A stretch of DNA of 64,000 bases from Zunongwangia profunda SM-A87 (lineage in GTDB: Bacteria > Bacteroidota > Bacteroidia > Flavobacteriales > Flavobacteriaceae), in assembly GCF_000023465.1 (NCBI RefSeq), contig NC_014041.1:682001-746000 (forward strand), given 5' to 3'. Made by a program: the position numbers and the translations under genes. Position 1 is the first letter of the stretch. Every line of letters starts with the position of its first letter. Under the pieces are notes generated by a model. That model made no database searches and was not told where the DNA came from. It saw nothing but the letters and a program-made list of their open reading frames with translations. This document shows positions 19,003-28,743 of the stretch, piece by piece.

Positions 19003-19171
19003 ACGGATATTTTTAGGTTAAACATAGTATTTTAAAATTTCAAAACCTTAAAAAGAAACTGCCTGTTTTTAGAACTTCGAGTATATCCTTTACTTATCGA
19101 TATAAACATCTAGTTTGCTGCTTTAACGTTCTTAGTAAGACATGGATGCAATATGTTTTAATTTTGAATAA

Positions 19172-19459
19172 CTAAAAGTTTCGAATTTTTACCACAGCAA
19201 TGGCAATCGCAACCACCAGGCATGCCAGCAAAATTCCGCGAGCATGATAAATTTGTTTCTTTCGCATAAAAACGAAAAAGGGTAAAAAATTGAGTATAGC
19301 GCCAATGGCTATTAATTTTCCGAAGTAATCGTTGTGGATAGAATCACGAAGGCTTACTTCAAAACTATAGTCAGAGAAAAATATAGTAAACAAAAAAACT
19401 CCGCCTATAGTGGTAGAAATACCAATTAAAAAACCTATAGCAATATTGCTTTTACTCAT
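19172..19459 (-). CDS. Small membrane protein of unknown function
   Basis: This 95-residue protein has three predicted membrane helices (about residues 6-28, 49-65 and 74-91) with a polar loop between the first two (SYEVSLRDSIHNDYFG-like). Its start overlaps the surE stop by eight bases, which supports translation. It lies between surE and lpxB. No known domain is recognised, and a membrane role linked to lipid A synthesis is only a guess from position. Confidence 0.7.
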   Translation of the reverse strand: MSKSNIAIGFLIGISTTIGGVFLFTIFFSDYSFEVSLRDSIHNDYFGKLIAIGAILNFLPFFVFMRKKQIYHARGILLACLVVAIAIAVVKIRNF

Positions 19460-20234
19460 CCAGTTTCCAATCGTTTAATTGGTTGATAAAATGGTGGGCT
19501 GTAAGATCAAACTGTACAGGAACTAAAGAAACATATCCGTTTTGCAGGGCCCATTCATCGGTATCCTGGCCTTCATCGTTATTTACAAACTTTCCGCTTA
19601 GCCAGTAATAATCGCGGCCTTGAGGATTGGTTCTTTTATCAAATTCTTCCTCCCAATGCGCATTGGCCTGGCGACAAACTTTAATGCCTTTAATTTTCTC
19701 TGCAGGTAATTTGGGGAAATTCACGTTTAACACAACCCCTTTGGGGAGTCCGTTTTTAAGAACGTTTTTAGTAATGGCTTTTACATATTTTTTACAAGGT
19801 TCAAAATCGGCATTAAGGGAATAATCCAGTAGCGAGAACCCAATAGCAGGAATTCCTTCTACGCCAGCCTCTACAGCAGCACTCATGGTTCCGGAATAAA
19901 TAACATTTATCGAAGAATTAGAGCCGTGGTTAATCCCACTTACACAAAGATCTGGCTTACGATGTAGGATTTCCTGCGTAGCAATTTTCACACAATCGGC
20001 AGGTGTGCCAGAGCAACTATATTCTTTATGATTATAATTTTCCTTTAGTGTAACCGAATCACAAAATAGGGTATCACTAATAGTTATGGCGTGTCCCATA
20101 CCACTTTGCGGGCTATCGGGAGCCACAACTACTACATCGCCAATCTCTTTCATTACCTGTAAAAGGCTCCTGATTCCGGGAGCTGTAATCCCATCATCAT
20201 TAGTGACCAGAATTAGCGGTTTTTCTTTACTCAT
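19452..20234 (-). CDS. surE: 5'/3'-nucleotidase SurE
   Basis: SurE dephosphorylates nucleoside monophosphates and is tied to stationary-phase survival. The sequence begins with the metal-binding ILVTNDDGITAPGIRSL (residues 8-24), then APDSPQSGMGHAIT, then VSGINHGSNSSINVIYSGTMSAAVEG, which are the three conserved active-site regions. At 260 residues the length is normal. It is first in a minus-strand group with the small membrane protein and lpxB, divergent from the tail-specific protease gene. Confidence 0.96.
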   Translation of the reverse strand: MSKEKPLILVTNDDGITAPGIRSLLQVMKEIGDVVVVAPDSPQSGMGHAITISDTLFCDSVTLKENYNHKEYSCSGTPADCVKIATQEILHRKPDLCVSGINHGSNSSINVIYSGTMSAAVEAGVEGIPAIGFSLLDYSLNADFEPCKKYVKAITKNVLKNGLPKGVVLNVNFPKLPAEKIKGIKVCRQANAHWEEEFDKRTNPQGRDYYWLSGKFVNNDEGQDTDEWALQNGYVSLVPVQFDLTAHHFINQLNDWKLDE

Positions 20235-20380
20235 AGCTTAAATTTTATAGTTGCTAAATTAGTAATTTCCTACGGAAAGACTATTTTAGTAGTTTAACAA
20301 ATTATTAGACGCTGTTCTTATGAATGGCACAGTTTTTAATGTATTTTGTACAGAATTTAATGACGAAATCTATGCGATAT

Positions 20381-22522
20381 ATGAAAAGGAATTTAAAAAT
20401 CCTGATTTTAGCTGTTTTGATGGCAGCTACTTCATGCAGCTTCACCACAAAAAAGTTTGATGACCCTAACAAAGACAAGCTTTTAATCGACCTTATTACT
20501 TATGTTCTTAGCCAGGGACATTATGATGCTAAAGAGATAAATGATGATTTTTCTGAAAAAGTTTACAAGCATTATATAGCGAGTTTAGATCCTTCCAAGC
20601 GCTTTTTTTATAAAGAAGATATTGAGGAATTTGAAAAATATAAGCTGCTAATTGATGACGAAATCAACAATAAGGAACTTAATTTTTTCGATTTAACCTA
20701 TTCTAAGTTAGAAAAGCGTAACGAAGAGGCAAAACGCTTGTATACTGAAATCCTGGCTGAACCTTTTGATTTTTCTAAAGAAGAAGATTTTGTAGCTGAT
20801 GGGGATGACCTGGATTATGTAACTTCTAAATCCGAATTGAAGGAACGTTGGAGAAAGCAACTTAAATTTTCTACCCTTATTAACTATTATGATCTTAAGG
20901 AAGACGAGAAAAATAAAAAAGAAAACGATCCTGATTACACTATGAAATCTGATGAGGAGCTGGAGAAAAAAGCTCGCGAAACTACCAGGAATAGTTTATC
21001 TGAATATTTTGATTTAACCGATGATCTGGAAAGAAAGGATTATTTCTCTGTTTTTATCAATGCAGTAGTAGAGGAGTTTGATCCTCATACTTATTATTTT
21101 GCACCACGTGATAAAGATCGCTTTGATATCCAAATGTCTGGTAAAATAGAAGGGATAGGCGCAAGATTGCAAAAAAAGAATGATGATATTACCATTATGG
21201 ATGTAATATCTGGCGGGCCTGCCTGGAAAAGCGAAGAGTTGGATGCAGGCGATGTAATTCTTAAAGTGAAGCAAGAAAATGAAAATGAGCCTGTAAATAT
21301 CTCAGGTATGCGTCTGGATGATGCGGTAGATTTAATTAAAGGACCAAAAGGATCTAAAGTTACCTTAACCGTTCGTAAAAAGTTGCTTGGTAATATAGAG
21401 CAGGTTACTCTAACCAGAGATCTTGTTGAGTTGGAAGAGACCTATGCAAAGACGGCTATGGTAGATAAAGATGGAAAACATTACGGGATAATTAACCTTC
21501 CAAAATTCTATTTTGATATGGAGGATTATAATAGTCGTAATGCAGCTTCAGATATGCGTAAGGATATTATAGAACTCAAGGAGCAAGGCATGGATGGGCT
21601 TGTTGTAGATCTTAGAAATAATGGTGGTGGTTCTTTAAAAACTGTAGTGGATATCGCAGGACTGTTTATTGAAAAAGGACCTATTGTACAGGTGAAATCT
21701 AACGGAGAACGTAAAGAAGTGCTAAATGATGAAGATTCTGAGATTGTTTGGGATGGTCCTCTTGTAATTCTGGTAAATGAACTTTCAGCTTCTGCATCAG
21801 AGATTTTGGCAGCAGCTATGCAAGATTATAAAAGAGCCGTTATTATTGGAAGCAAGCAAACCTATGGAAAAGGAACCGTACAAAATGTGGTAGACCTTAA
21901 TCGTTGGTTAAGAAATAATGATTATGGTGATATGGGAGCATTAAAAATTACGACCCAGAAATTTTATAGAGTAAACGGGGGCTCTACCCAGTTAGAAGGA
22001 GTGAAGAGTGATGTGGTTGTTCCAGATCGCTACAGTTACGTAGATATAGGAGAGAAAGATCAGGAAAATCCATTGCCATGGGATAAAATAGATCCGGCAG
22101 ACTATAACATTTGGGATGGTTATGTGGGTTATGAAGAAGCTATTGAGAAAAGTAAGCAACGTATGGCAAAAAGTGAGCAAATTAAGCTTATCGAGCAAAA
22201 TGCACAGTGGATTAAAGAACAAAGTGAGGATGATACCTATTCTTTAAATTTTGATCGTTATGCCGCAGATGCTGAAAAAAATAGAGAAGTGGCGAAGCAG
22301 TATGATGCTCTAAAAGATTATAAAACCAATCTTTCTTTTACTTCTTTACCTTACGAAAAACAGCTATTTAAAGCAGATTCTACCTTACAGGAAAAAAGAG
22401 AAAGATGGCACAAGGATTTAAGTCGTGATGTTTATGTTGAAGAGGCTATTAATGTGCTTTCTGATATTAAAAGAAATAACATAAAACATAAAGTAGCAGA
22501 TTCAGATAAGTTAAAAGACTAA
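20381..22522 (+). CDS. prc: Carboxy-terminal processing protease (S41A, Tsp/Prc type), lipoprotein
   Basis: The protein degrades proteins from their C-termini in the periplasm. I prefer the ATG at 20381 (20372 is also possible) because it gives a lipoprotein signal MKRNLKILILAVLMAATSC. An N-terminal helical domain precedes a PDZ domain (around GPAWKSEELDAGDVILKVK and DAVDLIKGPKGSKVTLTV). The S41 core follows with DGLVVDLRNNGGG, the nucleophile in NELSASASEILAAAMQDY (about residue 470) and the general-base Lys in GSKQTYGKGTVQ (about 496). The long helical tail matches the DUF3340 extension of Tsp proteins. It is monocistronic and closed by a terminator. Confidence 0.92.
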   Translation: MKRNLKILILAVLMAATSCSFTTKKFDDPNKDKLLIDLITYVLSQGHYDAKEINDDFSEKVYKHYIASLDPSKRFFYKEDIEEFEKYKLLIDDEINNKELNFFDLTYSKLEKRNEEAKRLYTEILAEPFDFSKEEDFVADGDDLDYVTSKSELKERWRKQLKFSTLINYYDLKEDEKNKKENDPDYTMKSDEELEKKARETTRNSLSEYFDLTDDLERKDYFSVFINAVVEEFDPHTYYFAPRDKDRFDIQMSGKIEGIGARLQKKNDDITIMDVISGGPAWKSEELDAGDVILKVKQENENEPVNISGMRLDDAVDLIKGPKGSKVTLTVRKKLLGNIEQVTLTRDLVELEETYAKTAMVDKDGKHYGIINLPKFYFDMEDYNSRNAASDMRKDIIELKEQGMDGLVVDLRNNGGGSLKTVVDIAGLFIEKGPIVQVKSNGERKEVLNDEDSEIVWDGPLVILVNELSASASEILAAAMQDYKRAVIIGSKQTYGKGTVQNVVDLNRWLRNNDYGDMGALKITTQKFYRVNGGSTQLEGVKSDVVVPDRYSYVDIGEKDQENPLPWDKIDPADYNIWDGYVGYEEAIEKSKQRMAKSEQIKLIEQNAQWIKEQSEDDTYSLNFDRYAADAEKNREVAKQYDALKDYKTNLSFTSLPYEKQLFKADSTLQEKRERWHKDLSRDVYVEEAINVLSDIKRNNIKHKVADSDKLKD

Positions 22523-22543
22523 TTTCTTTGCTGAACTAATAAT

Positions 22544-22581
22544 TTTAAAACGCCCAAAGTTTTTAACTTTGGGCGTTTTAA
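22544..22581. terminator. Intrinsic terminator after the S41 protease
   Basis: A strong stem of about 17 bp (TTAAAACGCCCAAAGTT paired with AACTTTGGGCGTTTTAA) has a TTT loop and A/T flanks. Confidence 0.85.
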
Positions 22582-22598
22582 ATTGGTAAATAAATGTA

Positions 22599-22679
22599 AT
22601 GAAACGAAAAATCGTTTATCCTTTGTTAATTCTAATCGTTGCGGCCGCTCTTTTAATAGTGGATCGTTGTTCGATGTAA
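22599..22679 (+). CDS. Possible 26-residue single-helix membrane protein
   Basis: An ATG 18 bases after the terminator opens 26 codons: MKRKIVYP, then an uninterrupted hydrophobic helix LLILIVAAALLIV, then DRCSM and TAA. A basic N-terminus followed by one helix fits the positive-inside rule and resembles known bacterial small membrane proteins. There is no homology that I can name, no clear promoter, and the AT-rich context can make such ORFs by chance. Confidence 0.3.
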   Translation: MKRKIVYPLLILIVAAALLIVDRCSM

Positions 22680-23219
22680 TTATTCTTTTGCTGAATGAGT
22701 AATATGTCTTACCACTTTCAGCATATCGCATTAAAATTTGCTTCTTTTCTTCTTTGTTGAAAGGGAATTTTTAGATCTCTTAAGAGATAAAATTAACATT
22801 CAACCTAAAATCCTAATTTAGATTTGTAAATAGCATATCGGTAATACTTGTTTCTTAGGTAATAACCTTAAAATGCAGTTAGTGTTTGAAGTGTTTTAAA
22901 ATAAATTTGTATTTGATAGACAGGCTAAATTCAAGGATTTTATAGATGGATTTTTGAGTAACCCAGTAATGTAGGGTTGAAATGTAAAGACTGATAATTT
23001 TCCCTGAAATAGATTTTTTAGTTAGTTTTTTCTTTGTAAATAATATATGTATACTTCTGGAAAGCTAAAAAGACTAACCTAGATTCAGTATTAACTTCTG
23101 TAGTGATTTTAGGGTTTGCACAAATAGCTATAATAGCACAAGACTACTGTACTATAGTAAATATGTTTTTAGGTTTAAATTATACTTGGGGGATTGCCCA
23201 GAGTTATGGAATTTTGATA
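22680..23219. other. 540-base AT-rich intergenic region without recognised features
   Basis: I see no convincing ORF on either strand, no tRNA, no strong hairpin and no repeat family here. It separates the plus-strand protease unit from the end of the minus-strand rodA gene, so it is a convergent gap and is not expected to hold promoters of neighbouring genes. Confidence 0.5.
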
Positions 23220-24473
23220 TTAGAAAGAAAGCCTGTCAGAATCTAGTCTTATAAAGATGAACAATAAAATGGTAAATCCCCATAAACCAGAACCGCCATA
23301 ACTAAAAAACGGTAAGGGGATACCCACTGTTGGGAAAATTCCTATTACCATTCCGATATTTACCATAAAGTGAAGAAAGATAATTCCAACTACACTATAG
23401 CCATAAATACGGTTAAATTGTGATTTCTGCCGTTCTGCCAGAAATATAAGCCTTAGTAATAAACCTATAAATAACAATACGACTAAACCGCTCCCTACAA
23501 AGCCCCATTCTTCGCCAACGGTACTAAAAATATAATCGGTGTGTTGCTCTGGTACAAAGTGACCTTTGGTTTGTGTACCTTCTGTCCAGCCTTTACCTGT
23601 CCATCCGCCACTACCAATAGCAATTTCACTTTGGTTAGTGTTATAACCTATTCCACGGCTATCTACCTCTTTACCAAGAACGATATTAAAGCGATCCCGA
23701 TGCCGTTGTTCAAAAATATTATTGAAAATATAGTTTACCGAGAAGGATAAGCCTATACAGGTGGCTACAATAAATAGTAATAAGGGTATCCCCGGTCGCT
23801 TTTTCTTCTTTAGTAAGAAGCTTAGTGATGCCAAGGTAATTACAGCCGCTGTAACCCAAATAGGGCCTATTAACAAAGTTCCTACGAATATAAGGACTCC
23901 AGATAAGGCAAGTACCAGATAAAGAGCGGAAATGCCTTCTCTGTACAATGGAAAAAAGAATGCGGCATATACCATAGCACTCCCTGGATCTGGTTGAGGT
24001 ACGATTAGTAACGCGGGTAAAGCAATAATGATAAAAGCTTTAAACTGGTGCGAAAAAAGCTTGATATTGGTTTGAATATCGCTTACGTATTTAGCCAGTG
24101 CAAGTGCGGTAGCAATTTTAGCAAATTCTGAAGGTTGTAATCTAAAAGAACCTATGGCATACCAGGATGTAGCACCTGAAATTGTTTTACCAAAAACAAA
24201 AAGACCTGCCAGCAGGACGAGAGCGGTAATATAAATCACACTGGAAAAACGCTGATAGAATTTAACCTCGATAGCCAGGATTATAACGATCAGAAAAATA
24301 CTAAGACCAATCCATAGGGCTTGTTTTCCGTATACCTCATCAAGATCGAAGTAGCTTCCAGCAGGGCCAGAGCCCAGTGAGGCTGAATAAATATTAGCCC
24401 AACCAAAACATACCAGTAAAAAATAAATTAAAATCGTTAGCCAATCAAAGCCAGCCGTTTTTCTTGCCATCAT
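23220..24473 (-). CDS. rodA: Rod-shape-determining SEDS glycosyltransferase RodA
   Basis: RodA polymerises lipid II glycan strands in the elongasome together with PBP2. The 417 residues hold about ten membrane helices and SEDS motifs: SFRLQPSEFAKIATALALAKY, VPQPDPGSAMVYAAFFFPLY, GWTGKGWTEGTQTKGHFVPEQHTDYIFS and the late PTVGIPLPFFSYGGSGL. Its start lies inside the end of the PBP2 gene (29-base overlap), so the two are translationally coupled. It is the last gene of the purH-mre operon. Confidence 0.95.
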   Translation of the reverse strand: MMARKTAGFDWLTILIYFLLVCFGWANIYSASLGSGPAGSYFDLDEVYGKQALWIGLSIFLIVIILAIEVKFYQRFSSVIYITALVLLAGLFVFGKTISGATSWYAIGSFRLQPSEFAKIATALALAKYVSDIQTNIKLFSHQFKAFIIIALPALLIVPQPDPGSAMVYAAFFFPLYREGISALYLVLALSGVLIFVGTLLIGPIWVTAAVITLASLSFLLKKKKRPGIPLLLFIVATCIGLSFSVNYIFNNIFEQRHRDRFNIVLGKEVDSRGIGYNTNQSEIAIGSGGWTGKGWTEGTQTKGHFVPEQHTDYIFSTVGEEWGFVGSGLVVLLFIGLLLRLIFLAERQKSQFNRIYGYSVVGIIFLHFMVNIGMVIGIFPTVGIPLPFFSYGGSGLWGFTILLFIFIRLDSDRLSF

Positions 24474-26340
24474 TGATTAAGAAAGGTTCTCCACTATAGG
24501 GTTTTTCGTATTCGTCTTCTAAACTATTCTTAGGATCCATTATAAAATCTTCCAGATCTGTACGGGTGATTTTTCCTTTTAAATATTTTTCGATCATTAA
24601 GCTAGCAATTTTACCGCCGTAACGTCCGCCCCAGTATCCGTTTTCTACAAAAACTGCAATGGCAATTTTAGGGTTATCGACTGGCGCAAAGGCTACGAAA
24701 ATGGAGTGATCGGTAAGTTGCATTCTTTTACCGTTAACTCGAACAAAATTCTCTGCCGTTCCAGTTTTTCCGGCAATTTCAATGCCTTCAATCTGTAAAG
24801 AGCTCGCAGTACCGTTTTTATAAACCTGATGCATGCCTTCTACCACTGGTTCAAAATTTTCAGGATCAATAGTGGTATGATGTTTTTTAATAAATCTTTT
24901 GTCTTTTATGGGCTTGCCATCGATTTCTTTAATCATATGCGGAGTATAGTACCAGCCTCTATTCGCAATTGTAGCCGTCATGTTAGCAAGCTGAATAGGG
25001 GTTAATAATACTTCACCCTGGCCTATAGCATTAGATAATGTAGCGGTGGCATACCATCGGTAGGTTGGATAATCGTAAATTTTATTATAATATTCTGCAG
25101 TTGGAATTTTACCAGGTCGGCCTGTACTCAAATCGTTACCTAAATAATCGCCTAATCCAAAACTGCTTACATGTTTATTCCAGGCGTCCATGCCTTCTTG
25201 TGGAGTTGGATATTTCTCAATAATCTTTCGATATACCTGGGCAAAATAGGAATTGCAAGATTGGGCAATTCCCTGAGTCATGGCAAGCGGACTTGCATGA
25301 GAGTGGCAACCCATTTTGCGACCACGACCATAGCTATATCCATTATGACAGGAAAAAGTATCATCGGTATCCACAACGCCTTCCTGCAAGGCAATTAATG
25401 CATTCATGGTTTTAAATGGTGATCCTGGTGGATATTGGGCAAGGATACTACGATCGTAAAGAGGTCTGGCCGTAGAATCTAACCACATTTTACTAAAATT
25501 TGGCGATCTCTTTCTACCTACTAAATCCGCAGGATCGTAAGTAGGAGCGGTAACCATCGATAGGATTTCGCCTGATGAAGGTTCTATGGCGATAATACCG
25601 CCACGCTTGTTGGTCATCAGATATTCACCGTATGCCTGTAAATCTGAATCAACTGAAATAGTGATATCCTTACCGCGTTCTGGAAGGGTATCATAAATTC
25701 CGTCTTTGTAAGGTCCAATATCACGATTCAGTTTATCTTTCTGGATATATTTTACTCCTTTTATTCCACGTAGGGTATCTTCATAAACGCTTTCCACTCC
25801 TTTTCTGCCAATAAGGTCACCACTGGTATAGTAAGGATTGTTTTTAATTGTGGCAGGGCTAACTTCAGCAATAAAACCTAAAACATTGGCGCTATGATCT
25901 ACATGATAATCTCTTAAAGATCGTTTTTGAATATAAAAACCTTCGTAATTACGCATTTTTTCCTGTAAAAACGCATATTCACTTTTGGTAAGCTGGGGAA
26001 CAATTACTGAAGGTAAAAATGGAGAGTAAATTTTTGCCTTATCCAATCTGCGCTCTAATTCTTTACGCTCTATACTTACAATTTCACAAAGTTCTGTAGT
26101 GTCGAATGGTTTGAGATTACGGGGAATAACCATAACATCATAAGAGGGTTGGTTAGAAACCATAAGTTCACCATCACGATCGTAAATATATCCCCGCTGT
26201 GGATAATCATAAATAACCTTTACCGCATTATCATTTGATCTAACGGCAAAACTATCGTCTACAATTTGTAGGTAAAAAAGCCTGCCCAAAAAAATGAACC
26301 CGGTGGTAAGGATAATAATGTATAACAGAATTCTTCTCAT
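24445..26340 (-). CDS. mrdA: Penicillin-binding protein 2 (elongation transpeptidase)
   Basis: The 631-residue class B PBP crosslinks side-wall peptidoglycan. An N-terminal membrane anchor (LLYIIILTTGFIFLGRLFYL) precedes the PBP dimerisation domain (DYPQRGYIYDRDGELMVSN). The transpeptidase motifs are SPFK in YPPGSPFK (Ser at about 306), SCN in AQSCNSYFAQ and KTG in AGKTGTAEN (about 525). It overlaps mreD by four bases (start) and rodA by 29 bases (end), which fits a single elongasome operon. Confidence 0.95.
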   Translation of the reverse strand: MRRILLYIIILTTGFIFLGRLFYLQIVDDSFAVRSNDNAVKVIYDYPQRGYIYDRDGELMVSNQPSYDVMVIPRNLKPFDTTELCEIVSIERKELERRLDKAKIYSPFLPSVIVPQLTKSEYAFLQEKMRNYEGFYIQKRSLRDYHVDHSANVLGFIAEVSPATIKNNPYYTSGDLIGRKGVESVYEDTLRGIKGVKYIQKDKLNRDIGPYKDGIYDTLPERGKDITISVDSDLQAYGEYLMTNKRGGIIAIEPSSGEILSMVTAPTYDPADLVGRKRSPNFSKMWLDSTARPLYDRSILAQYPPGSPFKTMNALIALQEGVVDTDDTFSCHNGYSYGRGRKMGCHSHASPLAMTQGIAQSCNSYFAQVYRKIIEKYPTPQEGMDAWNKHVSSFGLGDYLGNDLSTGRPGKIPTAEYYNKIYDYPTYRWYATATLSNAIGQGEVLLTPIQLANMTATIANRGWYYTPHMIKEIDGKPIKDKRFIKKHHTTIDPENFEPVVEGMHQVYKNGTASSLQIEGIEIAGKTGTAENFVRVNGKRMQLTDHSIFVAFAPVDNPKIAIAVFVENGYWGGRYGGKIASLMIEKYLKGKITRTDLEDFIMDPKNSLEDEYEKPYSGEPFLINDGKKNGWL

Positions 26341-26843
26341 CTATATTTTTTGCTGAAAAGTGCGATGCTTAATAAAATAACAATTACCGTAAATATACCT
26401 GAAAATAACGTCTTCTTAAGCACTAGTATTATATGACTAAAGCTAAACATTTCCAAAGAAAATAACACCAAATGATGAATGGCCACCATCAGCACTACAT
26501 AACTAATCCTCGCACCCAGAGGTGTAGCGGCTAAACGTAAGGTTTGATGGTCGTAACTTATTCCAAAAGAGAATCGAAGCAAATTGGGGCGTACAAAGGC
26601 GGCAACTAAGCAGGCAGCAGCATGAATTCCCCCGCTATCTTCAAAAATATCTACAGATAAGCCTAACAGAAAAGCCAATAATAAAAATAAGCTCTGGTTA
26701 GTGTTAAAGGGATAGAGCAGTAAAAATAAAATATAAAGATAGGGGTTTACATACCCCATAAAGTTGATGTTATTGAGTACCAGTACCTGAATCAATATCA
26801 GGCCTATAAAACGCAGAATATTAGATATAAGATTGCTATTCAT
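26337..26843 (-). CDS. mreD: Rod shape-determining protein MreD
   Basis: This 168-residue protein has about five membrane helices and no soluble domain (LILIQVLVLNNINFMGYVNPYLYILFLL; LLLAFLLGLSVDIFEDSGGIHAAACL). MreD is weakly conserved in sequence, so the call rests on helix pattern, the LSVDIFxxxxGIHA stretch and its place between mreC and mrdA. It overlaps mreC by eight bases and mrdA by four. It acts in the inner membrane to tie MreB and MreC to PBP2/RodA. Confidence 0.88.
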   Translation of the reverse strand: MNSNLISNILRFIGLILIQVLVLNNINFMGYVNPYLYILFLLLYPFNTNQSLFLLLAFLLGLSVDIFEDSGGIHAAACLVAAFVRPNLLRFSFGISYDHQTLRLAATPLGARISYVVLMVAIHHLVLFSLEMFSFSHIILVLKKTLFSGIFTVIVILLSIALFSKKYR

Positions 26844-27660
26844 CTTCCTCCTCTTTTTCTAAAGAAAGAATTTCTTCCTTATTTTTATTTTCAATAACAT
26901 ATACATAACCAATATTGGTCATGTCATTGAATAGCTTTACGTTAATTGTGAAATAACTCTCTGTATTATCCAGTTTAAAATCCTGTATTGTACCTATTAG
27001 TAATCCTTTTGGGAAAATTAAACTCTTACCACCGGTAATGATAGTGTCGCCTTTCGCAACGGGTGCCTGCTTAGGAACATCGGTAAGTTGCATAAGATTA
27101 GGATCTTTGCCATTCCAGGTTAAACTACCAAAATGATTCGACTTTTTAAGCTGCGCATTGATTTTGGACTGTGAATTTAAAATTGATATTGCCCGCGAGT
27201 AATTTGTATTCGTCCTGTCGATAATCCCAATAATACCTTTACTGGTAACAACGCCATTTTCAGCCGCGATACCTTCGTTCTCCCCTTTATCCAAAGTGAT
27301 GTAGTTATCTCTTTTAGAGAAATTATTATTAATGACATCAGCACTTCTAAATGTATAATCAGAAGTGAATGTAGTATCGGTATAATTCGGGATCGTATCT
27401 TTTCCGCTTAATTGCCTTATGATATTGCGAAGATTTTTATTTTCTTCTACCAAACGCTGGTTGTATTCATCTAAATAAAAGTAATCCTGAATGTTATTAT
27501 TCCAGGAATAAATCCCCCCGGTTACCCAATTGGCCGAGCTTATAAATTTACTTTTATGAAATGAATGAGTTTGTATCGTAAGGAAAATAGAAAACGCAAG
27601 CAATGCCAAGAACAGAATATTATTCTTGTTCCGAATCAGAAAATTGAATATTTGCTGCAT
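26836..27660 (-). CDS. mreC: Rod shape-determining protein MreC
   Basis: A short cytoplasmic start and one membrane helix (ILFLALLAFSIFLTIQ) are followed by a coiled-coil-like segment (EYNQRLVEENKNLRNIIRQL) and the MreC beta-barrel domain with ITLDKGENEGIAAENGVVTSKGIIGII. The C-terminus is acidic (EEILSLEKEEEDE). At 274 residues the length fits the family. MreC bridges the cytoskeletal MreB with PBP2 in the periplasm. The neighbours mreB (15-base gap) and mreD confirm the identity. Confidence 0.95.
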   Translation of the reverse strand: MQQIFNFLIRNKNNILFLALLAFSIFLTIQTHSFHKSKFISSANWVTGGIYSWNNNIQDYFYLDEYNQRLVEENKNLRNIIRQLSGKDTIPNYTDTTFTSDYTFRSADVINNNFSKRDNYITLDKGENEGIAAENGVVTSKGIIGIIDRTNTNYSRAISILNSQSKINAQLKKSNHFGSLTWNGKDPNLMQLTDVPKQAPVAKGDTIITGGKSLIFPKGLLIGTIQDFKLDNTESYFTINVKLFNDMTNIGYVYVIENKNKEEILSLEKEEEDE

Positions 27661-27675
27661 AAGCTATTGCGTCTC

Positions 27676-28704
27676 CTACTTTATCAATATTCCTTTGTAT
27701 CTATTTAGCGTTTTTAAAGTAATCCCCGTTCCTCTTACTACCGCTCTTAAAGGATCTTCAGCAATATAAACAGGAAGGTCTGTTTTAGTGGATAATCGTT
27801 TATCTAAACCTCTTAACATCGATCCTCCACCGGCTAGATAAATACCGGTATTATAAATATCGGCTGCCAGTTCTGGAGGGGTTTGTGATAAAGTTTCCAT
27901 TACCGCATCTTCAATTCGAAGAATAGATTTATCTAGAGCTTTTGCAATTTCACGATAGGAAATATTTACCTGCTTTGGCTTCCCTGTTAAAAGGTCACGC
28001 CCCTGTACGCTCATTTCGTCTGGTGGGACTTCTAAATCTTCAGTAGCCGCACCAATCTGAATTTTGATTTTTTCTGCTGTACGTTCTCCAACATACAGGT
28101 TATGTTGTGTACGCATATAATACACGATGTCGTTGGTAAACACATCTCCAGCGATTTTAATCGATTTGTCACAAACAATTCCGCCAAGAGCGATTACCGC
28201 AATCTCGGTAGTACCACCACCTATATCTACAATCATGTTCCCTTTAGGCTGCATGATGTCTACACCAATACCAATAGCAGCAGCCATAGGCTCGTGAATA
28301 AGGTATACTTCTTTACCGTTAACACGCTCGGCACTTTCTTTTACCGCTCGCATTTCTACTTCTGTAATTCCAGAAGGGATGCAAATTACCATTCTTAAGG
28401 CCGGCGTAAACATTTTACGTTTAAGCGCGGGAATTTCTTTAATAAACATGGTAAGCATCTTTTCACTGGCATCAAAATCGGCAATTACACCGTCTTTTAA
28501 AGGCCGAATGGTTTTGATATTCTCATGTGTCTTTCCCTGCATCATTGCCGCTTCTTTTCCTACAGCCGTAATCTTACCAGAGGTACGATCGCGGGCTACA
28601 ATCGAAGGGCTATCTACCACCACCTTATCATTATGAATAATAAGGGTGTTGGCAGTTCCTAAATCTATCGCTATTTCTTCAATGAGAAAATCAAAAAATC
28701 CCAT
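27676..28704 (-). CDS. mreB: Rod shape-determining actin homologue MreB
   Basis: The 342-residue protein has the actin-fold nucleotide site: EIAIDLGTANTLIIHNDKVV (phosphate-1), MIVDIGGGTTEIAVIALGGIV (phosphate-2) and IYLAGGGSMLRGLDKRL (adenosine). NMIVDIGGGTTE and the PLKDGVIADF sequence are typical MreB. It forms membrane-bound filaments that steer cell-wall elongation. It lies 39 bases downstream of purH and 15 bases upstream of mreC. Confidence 0.98.
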   Translation of the reverse strand: MGFFDFLIEEIAIDLGTANTLIIHNDKVVVDSPSIVARDRTSGKITAVGKEAAMMQGKTHENIKTIRPLKDGVIADFDASEKMLTMFIKEIPALKRKMFTPALRMVICIPSGITEVEMRAVKESAERVNGKEVYLIHEPMAAAIGIGVDIMQPKGNMIVDIGGGTTEIAVIALGGIVCDKSIKIAGDVFTNDIVYYMRTQHNLYVGERTAEKIKIQIGAATEDLEVPPDEMSVQGRDLLTGKPKQVNISYREIAKALDKSILRIEDAVMETLSQTPPELAADIYNTGIYLAGGGSMLRGLDKRLSTKTDLPVYIAEDPLRAVVRGTGITLKTLNRYKGILIK

Positions 28705-28743
28705 AGGTTATTTTATGTATTGGTATATTGGTAAAGTATTCTA

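Noticed and set aside
22519..22731. Minus-strand 70-codon frame after the tail-specific protease
   Set aside because: It is built on the terminator hairpin and basic AT-rich sequence, with no recognisable protein features.
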